From positions 331,616 through 395,615 of the forward strand of contig NW_022985446.1 in assembly GCF_010093595.1 (NCBI RefSeq): DNA of 64,000 bases. Direction: 5' to 3'. Shown here piece after piece: positions 31,227 to 41,569 of this stretch (position 1 is the stretch's first letter; every line of letters starts with the position of its first letter). The notes beneath the pieces are model-generated. The model was not told where the DNA came from. It searched no databases and was given only the letters and a program-made list of their open reading frames with translations. Source of the DNA: Mytilinidion resinicola. Taxonomy: Eukaryota > Ascomycota > Dothideomycetes > Mytilinidiales > Mytilinidiaceae. The translations under genes were made by a program, and so were the position numbers.

Positions 31227-33341
31227 TCATCCTTTCTTCAAATCCTGCACCCACCCCAGTCTCTCCCTCCGCTCATCACAGACCCTGGCATACTCCAACA
31301 AGAGCCTAAACACATAAATCTGCATGTCCTCTCTCCTGAGTACCTTCTCCGCCCATTCCTGTCCCGCCAGCGCGATCTTCTTGGCCGCGGCATCATGGCC
31401 GTTCTTCTTGTTTTGTATTATTGGTGGGCGGCGCTTCTCTGCCTTCTTCCTCTCTTCCCCGTCTGGTTTCTTCTCTCCGCCATCACTAGACACCGAGGAC
31501 TCCGGCCCCGGCGCTTCAGATGGCGTTGGCTCTTCGGGCCGAGATAGATCCGGCTCTTCGCCTAGGAAGTACTCTACGATCCCATAGAAGTCGATAAAGG
31601 TATTGTCCATGGGTACAAAATGTACCCACGGCATGAGGCGACTATCATGCCACTCCGCATATACCGTCGCCTTGATTGGCAAGCTGGAACTGCGCAAAAA
31701 GCCTCTATACCGCCCACTAAAGCTGTTCCCGTCGATATCTGGTAGGTACTTATACTCGTACATATCGGCCATTGGAACGCGCTTTGTTACAGCGTAGAAC
31801 TCTCGGTCGTAGTCAGCATCAGCTGGGCTGCAGAGGAGGTCGTAGAAACTCGCGTCCGTGAGATCGGCCATGTACGAGCCCAGGGTGCCGGATGTTTGGT
31901 GGTGCAGGTTATAGGGATTTGATGGGGCAAGGCGCATATTCCCTCCAGGTCCGATACCGGCAACATTATCGGCGAGTTGATTGAGGGTTAGTTCTGCGGC
32001 GGCAACCTGGGAGCCATTGAGCATGGACACAAAGCGGTGCCGGTGGAAGCGCTGCCATGTCTCCTTTCTGTTACGGCCGCCGGTTGCAGCGCCGCGCCAC
32101 ATGATGGAGTTGTTCTTCGATCCCCAATCGCCACCGTTGGAGTCGCCGCCGGAGTAGAGCGGGTCGTCACTCCAGTACATAGCAGCCGGGAGGAGAATCT
32201 CGTTGTTCATTGGAAGCTTGGAGCCACCAAAGAGGGGAAAGAGCTTCTGCGAGGTTTTCATAGACAGAGGCTCGACAAAATTGCCATGGAGGCCTTGGAG
32301 GTGCGGATGCTGACACGGGTCGGTGGCTTCCGTCCAGTTCTGAACGTAGCCACGATGGGACGATCCTGGGAATGTGAGATGGAGGAGCTGAGCGGCCGCA
32401 TGCTCGGGCTTTGGATGATATTCCTTGGTCCAGATGTCTTGAAACAGGGGGGTGTTTCTCACGGGTGAATCTGGAGGACAGGCAGGTCGGACAAGAGACC
32501 AGTATGACCGCGGGCCTTGGCTCGATGCAGGCTCTGTTACTCGGGGACCGAGCCATTGCCAATCGAATGTGGTGTTATCTCGGAAGTGTTCCATACCTTG
32601 ATACTCCCCCACGACAGCTTCGACTGGGAGCATGGTCTTGTGGGCGTCGCTCATGTATTCGTTGATCGTCTCCCATGGCACGAGTAGCCTACTCTCGTCC
32701 ATGACATTGATCGGTATATCCACATCCGGTAATGAATGCGCCACCGTCTTTATCAGGTCCTCCCATAAGTTCATCCACGGTCTATCTGTGTCGGTCTTCT
32801 GACTTGTTGTGAAATTCCTAATCATCACCACCTGCTCGGCCGCATGCGCCTGTTTACGAATTCGTCGCGGATCGATCCCCCAGAACGGGCCTAAATCATC
32901 GTATATCCGGTCAAAGAAATCCTCCACGAGAACCGCATCGCGGTCGGTCGCGAATTTGTACCAAGCATCGAAGCCCGGAGGAGGATGACGGCCGCGCCGG
33001 GTCCTGTAAACTGCTGCTGCCTCATTCAAGCTCTTGGTTTGCCGTGCTAATGTATCCTGAAATGATTCCTCCGCTGAAGCAATGAGCCTGTCGATCGGGT
33101 GTCCTGAGGTTTCGGTAGGCAGGTGTGGAAGGGAGGGTTTCGAGAGGGAGAAGTGGGTGGACCCTCCGCCGAAGAACCAGGTGAGCCCAGTGAGGGTGAC
33201 AATGGCGGATGCGAAGGCGAGGAATTGGAGGAAGCGCCAGGATGATATTGCATGATCTGGAGACTTCATGAATATAGATCTCAGGGTTGAGACATGCTGA
33301 GGGGAGGATCTGCTGGGCGAAGGTGACCGCGCAGTACTCAT
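31227..33341 (-). CDS. GT90 (CAP10-type) glycosyltransferase
   Basis: Single-exon 704-residue type II membrane protein: a cytosolic tail, one transmembrane helix near residues 35-55, a stem and a luminal catalytic domain. CAP10/GT90 signatures include MWRGAATGGRN, a KYLPDIDGNSFSGRYRGFLRS block and ATVYAEWHDSRLMPWVHFVPM followed by FIDFYGIVEYF. Fungal members transfer xylose or related sugars to glycans in the Golgi. A Pro/Glu/Lys-rich insert (about residues 610-655) separates the last two conserved helices. Start ATG at 33341. The donor and acceptor sugars cannot be read from the sequence. Confidence 0.88.
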   Translation of the reverse strand: MSTARSPSPSRSSPQHVSTLRSIFMKSPDHAISSWRFLQFLAFASAIVTLTGLTWFFGGGSTHFSLSKPSLPHLPTETSGHPIDRLIASAEESFQDTLARQTKSLNEAAAVYRTRRGRHPPPGFDAWYKFATDRDAVLVEDFFDRIYDDLGPFWGIDPRRIRKQAHAAEQVVMIRNFTTSQKTDTDRPWMNLWEDLIKTVAHSLPDVDIPINVMDESRLLVPWETINEYMSDAHKTMLPVEAVVGEYQGMEHFRDNTTFDWQWLGPRVTEPASSQGPRSYWSLVRPACPPDSPVRNTPLFQDIWTKEYHPKPEHAAAQLLHLTFPGSSHRGYVQNWTEATDPCQHPHLQGLHGNFVEPLSMKTSQKLFPLFGGSKLPMNNEILLPAAMYWSDDPLYSGGDSNGGDWGSKNNSIMWRGAATGGRNRKETWQRFHRHRFVSMLNGSQVAAAELTLNQLADNVAGIGPGGNMRLAPSNPYNLHHQTSGTLGSYMADLTDASFYDLLCSPADADYDREFYAVTKRVPMADMYEYKYLPDIDGNSFSGRYRGFLRSSSLPIKATVYAEWHDSRLMPWVHFVPMDNTFIDFYGIVEYFLGEEPDLSRPEEPTPSEAPGPESSVSSDGGEKKPDGEERKKAEKRRPPIIQNKKNGHDAAAKKIALAGQEWAEKVLRREDMQIYVFRLLLEYARVCDERRERLGWVQDLKKG

Positions 33342-33947
33342 CGGTCAGACGGTAGGGCGGAAGAGCTACCGCTCAGTGCAGGAAGTATAGAAGGGTTATT
33401 AGGGATAGGTAAGATAGGTGTAGAAAGGTATTCAAGGTGCATCTCGAGGTGAGAAGACGTGGCGTAGGCGTGTAATGTGGTAGCGGGACATTTTGCCGGA
33501 ACCCTCGAGGTCGAGGTCATCGCGGAGGAGCTCTAAGCCCCTTGCCGAGCTATTTTGCTCGTATAGAATCTTGGCAATGTATGAAATGGCTTATATTGAG
33601 AACTAAGTATTGAAATCTATGTGAAGGGATAAGGACGTCTACGACCCGCTAATAATCACAGTGTATTTTCACTTACCTAGATGATATGCGCGACTTCCTG
33701 GTCCAAGCTTCCAATGTGGCAGTCAGACATTTGGCTGTGCGTTGTCTAACTCCTCCAAGCGGACGCAGAAGTGAACGAAGCACCAACCACTCCACGACCG
33801 CTGGAAACGTATTAGCTAATCTTCTAGTCTAAGCCCTCTCCCGCTTTCCAAGGTTGTAGGTTACCGTATCACTTAAACAAGCAGGACTTATACATATAAG
33901 AATGATAAGCTAATCTCTATCTCGCTTCAAACTCCTTACTATACTTC
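33342..33947. other. Intergenic, no gene recognised
   Basis: Promoter of the GT90 gene and 3' flank of the SDR gene. No supported feature. Confidence 0.5.
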
Positions 33948-34806
33948 TCATCCCGGATTCTTTATCTTCGTCTCACACCTCAGCTCCCTCAAATCGCCAT
34001 CTCCAAAAACACTAATCCGACAACCCCTAATCTCTGGCCTCGAAAGAACCGTCTCATAATGATCAGCAAACCGCGACGCCCTCATCGCCCCCGTCTTCTC
34101 CGCAGACTCATCCACCTCAACCCGACACGCAAGATAAACCTCATTAAACCGGATATTCGTCTCGACATTCTCACGCGCAGCTGCACTGGCCATTGAGAAA
34201 AGCGCCCCTTGTGAGATGGCAGGCGCTGCACGGAGTCCGAGATCCCCTTGCGAGCCTGTGCACAACGTCCACGAGCTGTTGTCCGCGTTCTGCTCCAGCA
34301 AGTATGGTATAGTGGCGCGATATGCGACTGATACCCATCAGCACTGAATAACTCTAGTGGAGCAAAAGAAGATACAACATACAAAAGTTTGTTTCAAAGT
34401 TGACATTCATGAACTCGCGCAAGGCCTGCGTGCTCAGGTCCTTCAACGGCGTTGTCCAGTACGCTCCACCGGCTTGTATTCCCAGAAGATTAGTGTACTA
34501 CGTCCTCTATAATCTAGCTTGGGGGGTTGTCAAAGACGTACCCGCGGCGTAGACGTGCTGGAAGGATGGTAATTTTCCAGCTTTGACTTGCTCCACAACA
34601 CCTTGTACGCCTTGGTCTGACGTGATGTCAGCCTCCACTACAGTTACATACTGCTGTGTGCCGATATGCTGGAAGAGCTTGTCGGCGGAGGTTTGGTTGC
34701 GAACAATTGCTAGAACGCTGAGCTGAGCTCGGAGAGCGCCTAGGACAGCGGCTATGCCGATGTTTCCTGTCGCTCCAACGATGAGGACAGTTTCTCTGGC
34801 TGCCAT
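33948..34806 (-). CDS. Short-chain dehydrogenase/reductase
   Basis: Exons 34542-34806, 34383-34472 and 33948-34327 join in frame across introns of 69 and 55 nt, giving 244 residues. The N-terminus has the Rossmann loop VLIVGATGNIG. The middle reads VYAA-GGAYWTTPLKDLS and VNFETNFFAYRATIPYLLEQ, then SSWTLCTGSQGDLGLRAAPA, FNEVYLACRVEVD and a C-terminal EIRGCRISVFG. This is a fungal SDR-type NAD(P)-binding protein; the classic YxxxK pair is not obvious, so it may be an atypical or non-catalytic member. It is transcribed divergently from the cupin gene 570 bp away. Confidence 0.82.
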
Positions 34807-35374
34807 GATTGGTTTGTGGTATTGATCGATGTAGTTGCTGCTAATGAACGAGGTTGATATAGTTGCAGAGAATGTCCGATTTATATTACAGCATGCAAAT
34901 AAATTGTTGGCTTTGCACCATGTTTTGCCCTTCTACACATGCTACCAATAGGACTCTACGTAATAGGACGCCTCTCGAGCATGTTTCAAGGCTCGGTATC
35001 GTGTTAACAGCGAGCACACATATTCGGAGTTCGAAAAGCGCGAAAAGCGCGGGGCTTACAAACACAGAGTTAACCGAACAAACAGAAGATATCATGGATT
35101 ATGAGCCACTCAAAATTGAGAGGAAAGCATTGGCCTCAAATAATGTCTGGGATAAAGTGGGCATTGACTCCTGTTGTTCAACCCAGAGTAAATGGATTAT
35201 CAAAGCAGAAGATAGATATCCGAATAACTACAGGAGCAAAAGCAAAACCCACGTCGTAAGTTACCAAGGACCAAACAAAGGGAAGATATACTACTAACTA
35301 ATATAGCCAGCGTCAGACCCACCCTTTTGTCTCATCATCAAACCATTTATCCTCCTCCCCAGCAAGATCGCAGA
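34807..35374. other. Divergent promoter region of SDR and cupin genes
   Basis: Holds the start regions of both genes. A 144-codon frame at 34863-35297 has no recognisable content. Confidence 0.4.
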
Positions 35375-35890
35375 ATGGTCCACTACATCACGACCCACAA
35401 CGCAACCGGCGCCGCCATATTCTCCCCCAAAGTCCCCTCACAGACGCCCAAAATCCCCATCCCAATCGGCGAAATCCAAATCCTCTCATCTACCCACTCC
35501 TTTCCCGCAAACCTGTCCACAGAATCCGACATTGAGCAATACCAGCAAGATCGCTTGCAACCCTTCTTTGCTGGCTTGCGTCGCATCTGTCCCGAGAATG
35601 GCAGCGCCACCTGCATGATAAGTATGGATGCGGGAGCCGAGAGTACGTTTCATCGGACGATGACGTTGGAAACGGTCGTGGTGATTGAGGGCGAGATGGA
35701 GATGGAGCTGGACTCTGGTGAGAAGAGATTACTGAAGGTGGGGGATAGTCTGGTACAGAGAGCGACGGCGCACAAGGCGAGAAATGTCACTCCGAATGGC
35801 GGCAGGGCGAAATGGGTGGCGTTTATCCAGAGTGTGGAAGAGCCGTTGAGAATCGGAGACAAGGAGTTGGGTGGAGAGTGGGCGCATTAG
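35375..35890 (+). CDS. Cupin-domain protein
   Basis: 171 residues from the ATG at 35375 (MVHYITTHN); the frame also runs upstream without a better start. The C-terminal 90 residues form a single cupin: ESTFHRTMTLETVVVIEGEM (motif 1) and GDSLVQRATAHKARNV (motif 2). The first metal-binding motif keeps one His and a Glu; the second keeps a single His. Small fungal cupins of this type accompany dehydrogenases in secondary or aromatic metabolism. The divergent SDR suggests a functional pair. Substrate unknown. Confidence 0.8.
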   Translation: MVHYITTHNATGAAIFSPKVPSQTPKIPIPIGEIQILSSTHSFPANLSTESDIEQYQQDRLQPFFAGLRRICPENGSATCMISMDAGAESTFHRTMTLETVVVIEGEMEMELDSGEKRLLKVGDSLVQRATAHKARNVTPNGGRAKWVAFIQSVEEPLRIGDKELGGEWAH

Positions 35891-35994
35891 ATCCGCTGCT
35901 TCATCAACTAGAGGAAATAGATACTACGTCAATATGAGGGATTCTACTATCTTCGTAAGAATAATAGGGACCTTGCAGTCGGCCTAGTGATACA

Positions 35995-37516
35995 TCAGTA
36001 GCCTTCTTCTGCGCCCTCCATTTCCTCACCACCCTCGTCATACTCTTCCTCGTACTCCTCTCCTTCACCTTCACCCCCCTCTTCATATTCAACACCTTCC
36101 TCGTAACCCTCTCCCTCGTCGTCCTCTTCCTCACTGCCACTACCGTCACTCTCGCCCTCATTCCCTGGATCATAATCTTCCTCTTCTTCGTCCTCTTGAT
36201 CTTGCAGCAGTCTCTCCGCTTTCTGTAGCTCTGTCTCCCCATCCTCTCCGTCCTCTTCCTCGCCCGCACCATTCTCGGCCTTGATGGCAGGATTGACATT
36301 AAGCCGCTTAGCCTTCCTTTGCTCCGCCATACTCGCGTCTTGTAGACCGTGCTTCTTGATATACGCGTCGATGCCTGCGTAGTCCGCTTGATCCAACATC
36401 GAGAACTCAATCTCTTGCGGCTTCGACTCATCGTCCGCCACAACACCAATATTCAGGTTGAATGTCCGTTGTAGGACCGAGGTATAGGAAACAGCGTTGA
36501 TGCTGTCGAAGGAGAAATAGGCTATGGGTTTCTTGAACGCCCAGACGATGCCTACAGAGGTGAAGAAGAGGAATCCTGCGTCACAGTTAGCGATCTATAG
36601 CTCAAAATCCGATTGAAATACGTTAACATACCTTCTTTGCTGCCTCGGTGACCCTTCACGTGAAATGCCTTCTCGCCCTTCCTGTGAGCCTGCACGATCG
36701 CGCTCCCGAACTCCTTCTCATCGGGAAAAACAACCCTCTTATTCACGCCTTCGCTCTTCAAACAGTCGTTTATAACCGCAGCGATAGGTGCAGGCCCCGG
36801 ATCCACACCCTCCTTGATATCCTTCCCCGTCGCGTCCGCAAATGTCCAAACAATCGAATCTGGTGTCGCCGTACCCTCTGGAACCGGGTTGACGCCATCG
36901 CCGTGTATAGGGATGACGACGAAGTTGTGTTGTCGCTTTGCCTTCTCAGGTAGTGGTAGGCAGAATATCTGCTCTGTGGATAGAGGGGTTAGCCTCGTCA
37001 TTCACGCATAATCGCATGAGAAGAATGAATTGAGAGTTTGACATACCAACATCCTTCCACGCGATCCCGAACTCTACCTCCCCAGTTGCAGGATTGATGC
37101 CTCGAATCCCCCCTTCCTTCACCCCGTTACCTTTCTTTACCATCTCTAGGGTAAGCTTCTTTCGCTGCGGAATCGAGAAGCTGGTATCAGTCCCTCTCCA
37201 CGCAGTCTGTGTCACAGCATCGGCCCATGTCCCGGTGGTAGATTTGCCTGCTGCGCCGTTCGCGTGGCCATTCTCGAGTTTGCGCTTCTTTCCCGCGGGC
37301 TCGCCGTTGACGACGGAGGTTTGCGCGCCAGAGAAGTTGAGGATATAGGAGGATATGTCGCGGAAGAGGGCACTTTGGGCGGGATATTCGTCTGAGGGTG
37401 TTGTCAGTTGGATGAGTTTGAATGGCTGCTACGGCGGGCTTGCCTATGGCGTCATGAACTCGTTTTCGCAGCTGGGTGTTGTTGGAGAAAGCGAGGTCGA
37501 TCTCGGGAGGGTGCAT
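35995..37516 (-). CDS. rtt106: Histone chaperone Rtt106
   Basis: Four exons (37444-37516, 37047-37391, 36632-36973, 35995-36575) join in frame to 446 residues. Landmarks: [73 protein letters not shown] and [21 protein letters not shown], then a long acidic C-terminal tail. This is the double-PH domain chaperone that binds H3K56-acetylated H3-H4 during replication-coupled chromatin assembly. Intron 1 (37392-37443) appears to begin GCAAGC: using the nearby GTAGCA instead puts exon 2 out of frame. A core housekeeping gene inside an otherwise accessory region. Confidence 0.9.
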
Positions 37517-38479
37517 GGCTGCTTAGTGTATGTGTGCGGTGTAAGAGGTATGGGAGGCTGATGGTGGCTAGGAAAGTCGTGATGCAGCTTTGGTGTCGAG
37601 ACGTAATGGACGCGATGGCGGTACGAAGTACGGGTTTTAGCGCCAGGGGGTTTGACTCGCCGCGGGGATCTCGGTTTGAAACACCACGCTCCTATCACCA
37701 ACTCTCGTTTCGACCATGTACTTGATAATCGAAAAGGTTTCTAAACAAAGAAGATATCACGGAAACATCAACACGTTTCAGACATCATTTCCTATCGCGA
37801 TTGGTGCGAGCATGTAGGCCTTGGTGGTGGCAATGCCGGGTGAAAGCATCTCGAAATACACAATCTAAGCAGTGTCCCAGCCTGGGACCATGGTTCTAAT
37901 TTCATTTTCCCTCACCCCTATCATCGTCTATTGAGTTTTCTCTGGCTGTAGTATTGTCATCAATGAGCCTGCCTTTCTTCTACCGTTTAGCCTCGACTAC
38001 CTAGCTGTATTTCATATCTTGCAGCAATGTCTTCAAAGGCACCCACCAGCAACAACAACAACGTCGTGCACTAGTAACCGACGTGATCTTCACTATTAGC
38101 CGGGTCTTGCGGTCCTTTTCATACAGAAGGAACGCCCGTACGACAATACGGGTCAGATCACGATGTTGATGTTTCATACGGTACTTTTGGTCTTACCAGT
38201 ATTATCGCCGCCTGCGCAATCAAAAACGACGCCTTTGAACCTAGCTTTTGAACTTCTCTCTGATTTTCTACTAGCAAACTCAAGCTCTCTCTCGTTCCGA
38301 ACAGTGCAGTCATCGGGCCACATATTCCTAGCTCCAAATTGATAGTAAGAAAGGCACCTCAGCATTCTCGGCCCCTAACGATCTCCAAGTAGTCGCAAAT
38401 CTGAACTTTATCTGCTTGCCATGAACGCTTCAGCATCCCACACGAACTCAGACTTGGCTCGTCAATTTCAGCCCACCAA
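37517..38479. other. Intergenic, no gene recognised
   Basis: Promoter of rtt106 and 3' flank of the AsaB-like gene. No supported feature. Confidence 0.5.
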
Positions 38480-39576
38480 CTATTTATCGTCCTGGTCAAA
38501 CGAGAAAACGAGCGCGCGGACTTCAATACTCGTCCGTTTGGGTGCATTTCGAGGCACGTTGGAAGGGCGAAAGGACGTGTGCGGAGCGACTGTGATGTTA
38601 GATACTGGTTTCCAGTTCCAAGAGAGATATCATACACTTTGCTTTGCCGGCCGGTTTCGAGTCAAAGTTCTTCAAGAGCAACGCCTCGTCAAGTCTCATT
38701 CGGGACAAATAGTACCATTTGTATCCAGGCTTGTACCGCAATACAAGGCCATCGCCACGAGAATGTCGGCGTACCTGATCAACTGCGACGAGCTCTGAGG
38801 AAGCCACCGTAGATCCGTCGCAAACAGCCAGTGGCCAATTTTGAATTACATCGTACAAAGGTCGCCAGACACTGAATCTCATTAGCTTTCTGTCTCTGCA
38901 ATTCGGCTCGACTGACTTGATGACCTGTACACGGCTTCTCAGCAGCTTTTTCTGGAGCGTATCATCGTGTTGGGTGAATTGCTTGATCTTTTCAAGTGCC
39001 TCCCATGCCGTTAAATCTTCATATGTCAACACATATCTTGGAGATTTTGTATCGTGCGCTGCAATACTCACCCACATGAACCGTTCCGGCGGGACTCAAG
39101 TATCGAGATGGGTCACTCAGGCTCACTGTGAGTCCCGGCGCTCGTGGAGGGTCGCTACGTCTGAGCTACAGAGAGCAGTAATAAGTCAATTTGGTACCAG
39201 AGTGGACCGATTCTCTGCGTAAACTCACCCGATGTTCAAAAATATGTACCAAGTCTGCGCCGGGCACTTTTGTGGTCAGGATTTCTTCCATTTGACGGTA
39301 ATACTCGGTTTCCACGGCCGTTTTTTCTTCCCAGCCACAGAAGTCCGTCTCGAAGCCACAGAAAGCAAACCCGTGGTTATCCAAGCTGTATTTTTCTTCT
39401 TGGCCGCGCACATCCTCAATTGTCTCGGTTTCGCCGTCTGTGAATTTAACGTTACCCCGGATAGAGTCTGGTACGCCTGCCGGAATATCAGCGTAGAGTT
39501 GGAAGGGCTTCTCCGTCCTGTATTTCTCGTCCCATTGAAAGTATTTCAGCTTCATCTGTTGCGTAGTTGTGGTCAT
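38480..39576 (-). CDS. AsaB/CmcJ-like oxidoreductase (GA4-desaturase-like family)
   Basis: Exons 39229-39576, 39072-39165, 38648-39016 and 38480-38589 join to 306 residues, the usual size of the family. Signatures: KPFQLYADIPAG, VRGQEEKYSLDNHGFAF, LSDPSRYLSPAGTVHVD, FSVWRPLYDV...WPLAVCD, YKPGYKWYYLSRM and, in the last exon, APHTSF then TSIEVRALVF. Members are fungal 2OG-oxygenase-like hydroxylases/desaturases (AsaB, CTB9). The HxD pair of such enzymes could be the HVD seen here. Introns 1 and 2 are canonical; the last (38590-38647) is in frame only with a GCAAAG donor, whereas the ad hoc GTGTAT donor gives the wrong phase. It may instead hide a 1-base lesion. Confidence 0.78.
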
Positions 39577-40137
39577 TGTGTTACGTCTCTAGAGCTGCTT
39601 GAATCTACAAAAGGCTGAAGATCTAGCCTGGAGATATAGACGTCTGAGACTGGACTACGTACTGCAGATGACCATTCACTTGCCATAGCCTTGAGCCTCG
39701 TATACAACGCCCGTTCACTAACGCCAATAAGCTCCTGCCACGTCGATGTGGTCGCACCGTGATCTGCTTTCGGCCTGGATCTCCCCGGCTGAATCCTGAA
39801 GGCTTGATCGTTCTCCTAACATATGCGGTGGTGCCGTGTCTAGGTCCAATAGGCGAATGATCATGCACGACCCCTTCAAACATCCCAGGCAATCTACACC
39901 TGATAAGACTTAAGTTAATATAATCCACAGATGAAAATCGTTTAGGGAGGCTTGAAGGCAAACAGAGTGGGCTATATAGTCTCAGCCTTCTCAGTCTCCT
40001 GCTATCCCAGAAACAGCCTCATGGCAATCTCCCGAGTCTCTATACACAAGTAACCGCCTAATCCACGACAGCTTTTCGGTGAGTGTACCCACTTCCCATG
40101 TACCTTGATTTTGAGCTGATTACGGAATAGACACACA
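39577..40137. other. Intergenic, no gene recognised
   Basis: A 112-codon minus-strand frame (39623-39961) shows no recognisable features. Confidence 0.45.
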
Positions 40138-40389
40138 ATGGCACCAGCAGCCCAGCAAACCTCCCCCTCGGCTAAGCCCCCAGGCAAGACGCCTGAAACA
40201 AGCGGCATCCCAAGCCCTGCGAAGGACCAGGCTGAGCAGTGGTGGGACTCTGCAACCTCTTCAAACACTTCCGATGATCGACGCAAGCCTTGGGTCGAAA
40301 CCATCGGCAACACTGAGATCGACTACACCAAGGAAAACTTGTACACGATCGGGGCTCATAGCATGTCATATGATGAGACCACAAATTGA
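40138..40389 (+). CDS. Short Pro/Ser-rich hypothetical protein
   Basis: 83 codons starting at an ATG in good context (ACACAATGGC), with a possible 5' leader intron at about 40080-40130 (GTGAGT...TAG). The N-terminal 35 residues are Pro/Ser/Thr/Lys-rich and probably disordered; the remainder has no family I recognise. It could be a real small gene or chance. Confidence 0.3.
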   Translation: MAPAAQQTSPSAKPPGKTPETSGIPSPAKDQAEQWWDSATSSNTSDDRRKPWVETIGNTEIDYTKENLYTIGAHSMSYDETTN

Positions 40390-40568
40390 ATAGCACCTAC
40401 CCTGATTAGATCAAGGTGGGACAGGGAAAGTGGCGAATTGAACTTTGTTGTCGTTTCCACTCAATTCAAATTGAAAGCGTATGGTTGGATTCTCCTTTCC
40501 TGCACTCTTACGTTCGCTTCTACGGATTTCATCGGTCCAGTAGCTATGATTACACAAACATCTCGAAT

Positions 40569-41068
40569 TTAATGCTCATTGCTCAACCCACACACCGCCG
40601 AATGCTTGCGTGACAAATCATTGGAAAGTTCGTGTTTCAGCTTCCCAATAGTGAACCTTCCAGCATGCATCGAAACAAGGTGATCATAGCAGATGAAGTC
40701 GTCCGGAAGTCGCCCAGCACTATAAAGTGCGAAAATGTCCGGTCTATGAATTTTCAACATCGCCGCCATCGTCTTTTGCGCATTCGTTTCGAGTTCTCGA
40801 GCCTTTTCCGTTTGACCAAGTTTGCCCACGACCTTGGAGAATGCAAACATGCCTCGTGTCTTGTTCACGATGGGCCACCACATGGACGCAATCCCCTGGC
40901 CAATGTGATACCTGCGATTACGAACCGTCAGATATGTTCTATTGCATCAAAGGGAATACATACCATGCAGCAGGATAATCACCGTTCTCCCAGTGCAGAA
41001 AGCCCACCGCATAGTGGCTGTTGAGTGTATGCTCGTCGCCGTCTCCGAAAAGCTCCCTGCGGTGAAAT
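40569..41068 (-). pseudogene. C-terminal TPR-protein fragment
   Basis: Two blocks joined by a 52-nt GTATGT...CAG intron (40912-40963) read RELFGDGDEHTLNSHYAVG, then WENGDYPAAW, YHIGQGIA and KLGQTEKARELETNAQ. These are the end-repeats of a tetratricopeptide protein of the kind found C-terminal to fungal NB-ARC/NACHT or kinesin-light-chain-like proteins. No matching upstream NTPase or start codon is visible: the frame leads back to a GTGAGT near 41115 and then fades. Probably the remnant of a larger NLR-type gene. Confidence 0.55.
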
Positions 41069-41569
41069 CTTTGGCCACCGGCTAGCCTGATTCGTCGACG
41101 CAGTCGATCACTCACCGGTTGCCCCACTTTATTGCATTTGAACTACATATGTACACCCTCTCTTTAGGCGGGAATAGCAACGTTCTGGCCAATCAATCCT
41201 CAAGTCGGTTAAGTACTAGCCCAGAAAAGAGGTACACCAGGATCAACTTAGTTTAGCGCTATATTTCGCCGGACGTAAAGAGAGGCTGTACAGACGTGGA
41301 CGCTAGACACGGAAGCTAATGCGTGGCGAGGCGCACCGCCCGGTCAAGTCGGCATCCTGGTACTAACCTACATTCTTGCCTTGACGCTGTTCGGATGAGA
41401 CTGCTCGCGAGAGATGAAGTTGCCCCGCCTTGCGAACTTGCCCCGCCTCCCATCGTGCCCTCGCCTTAATAAGTCATCGTCGTCCAGCCTTTGGCGGATG
41501 ACGGTCCTCCCAGAACTCGACAGAGGAAACTAGTCTTTTCTCCTGTACCGTCAATTCGTCGGATTCAAT
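41069..41569. other. Intergenic, no gene recognised
   Basis: Promoter of the hydrolase gene and eroded 5' end of the TPR fragment. Confidence 0.4.

Noticed and set aside
35904..36449. Long Arg/Lys/Thr-rich minus-strand frame over the acidic tail of rtt106
   Set aside because: It is the alternative-frame shadow of the GA-rich acidic tail codons.
38359..38637. Separate 92-codon minus-strand gene after the AsaB-like enzyme
   Set aside because: The family's C-terminal HTSF...SIEVRALVF is found in another frame of the same stretch, so this is the terminal exon region of that gene.
39017..39071. Frame break in the AsaB-like gene suggesting a pseudogene
   Set aside because: A 55-nt GTGAGT...AAG intron with a TTGAC branch point restores HVD followed by LTAWEAL in frame.
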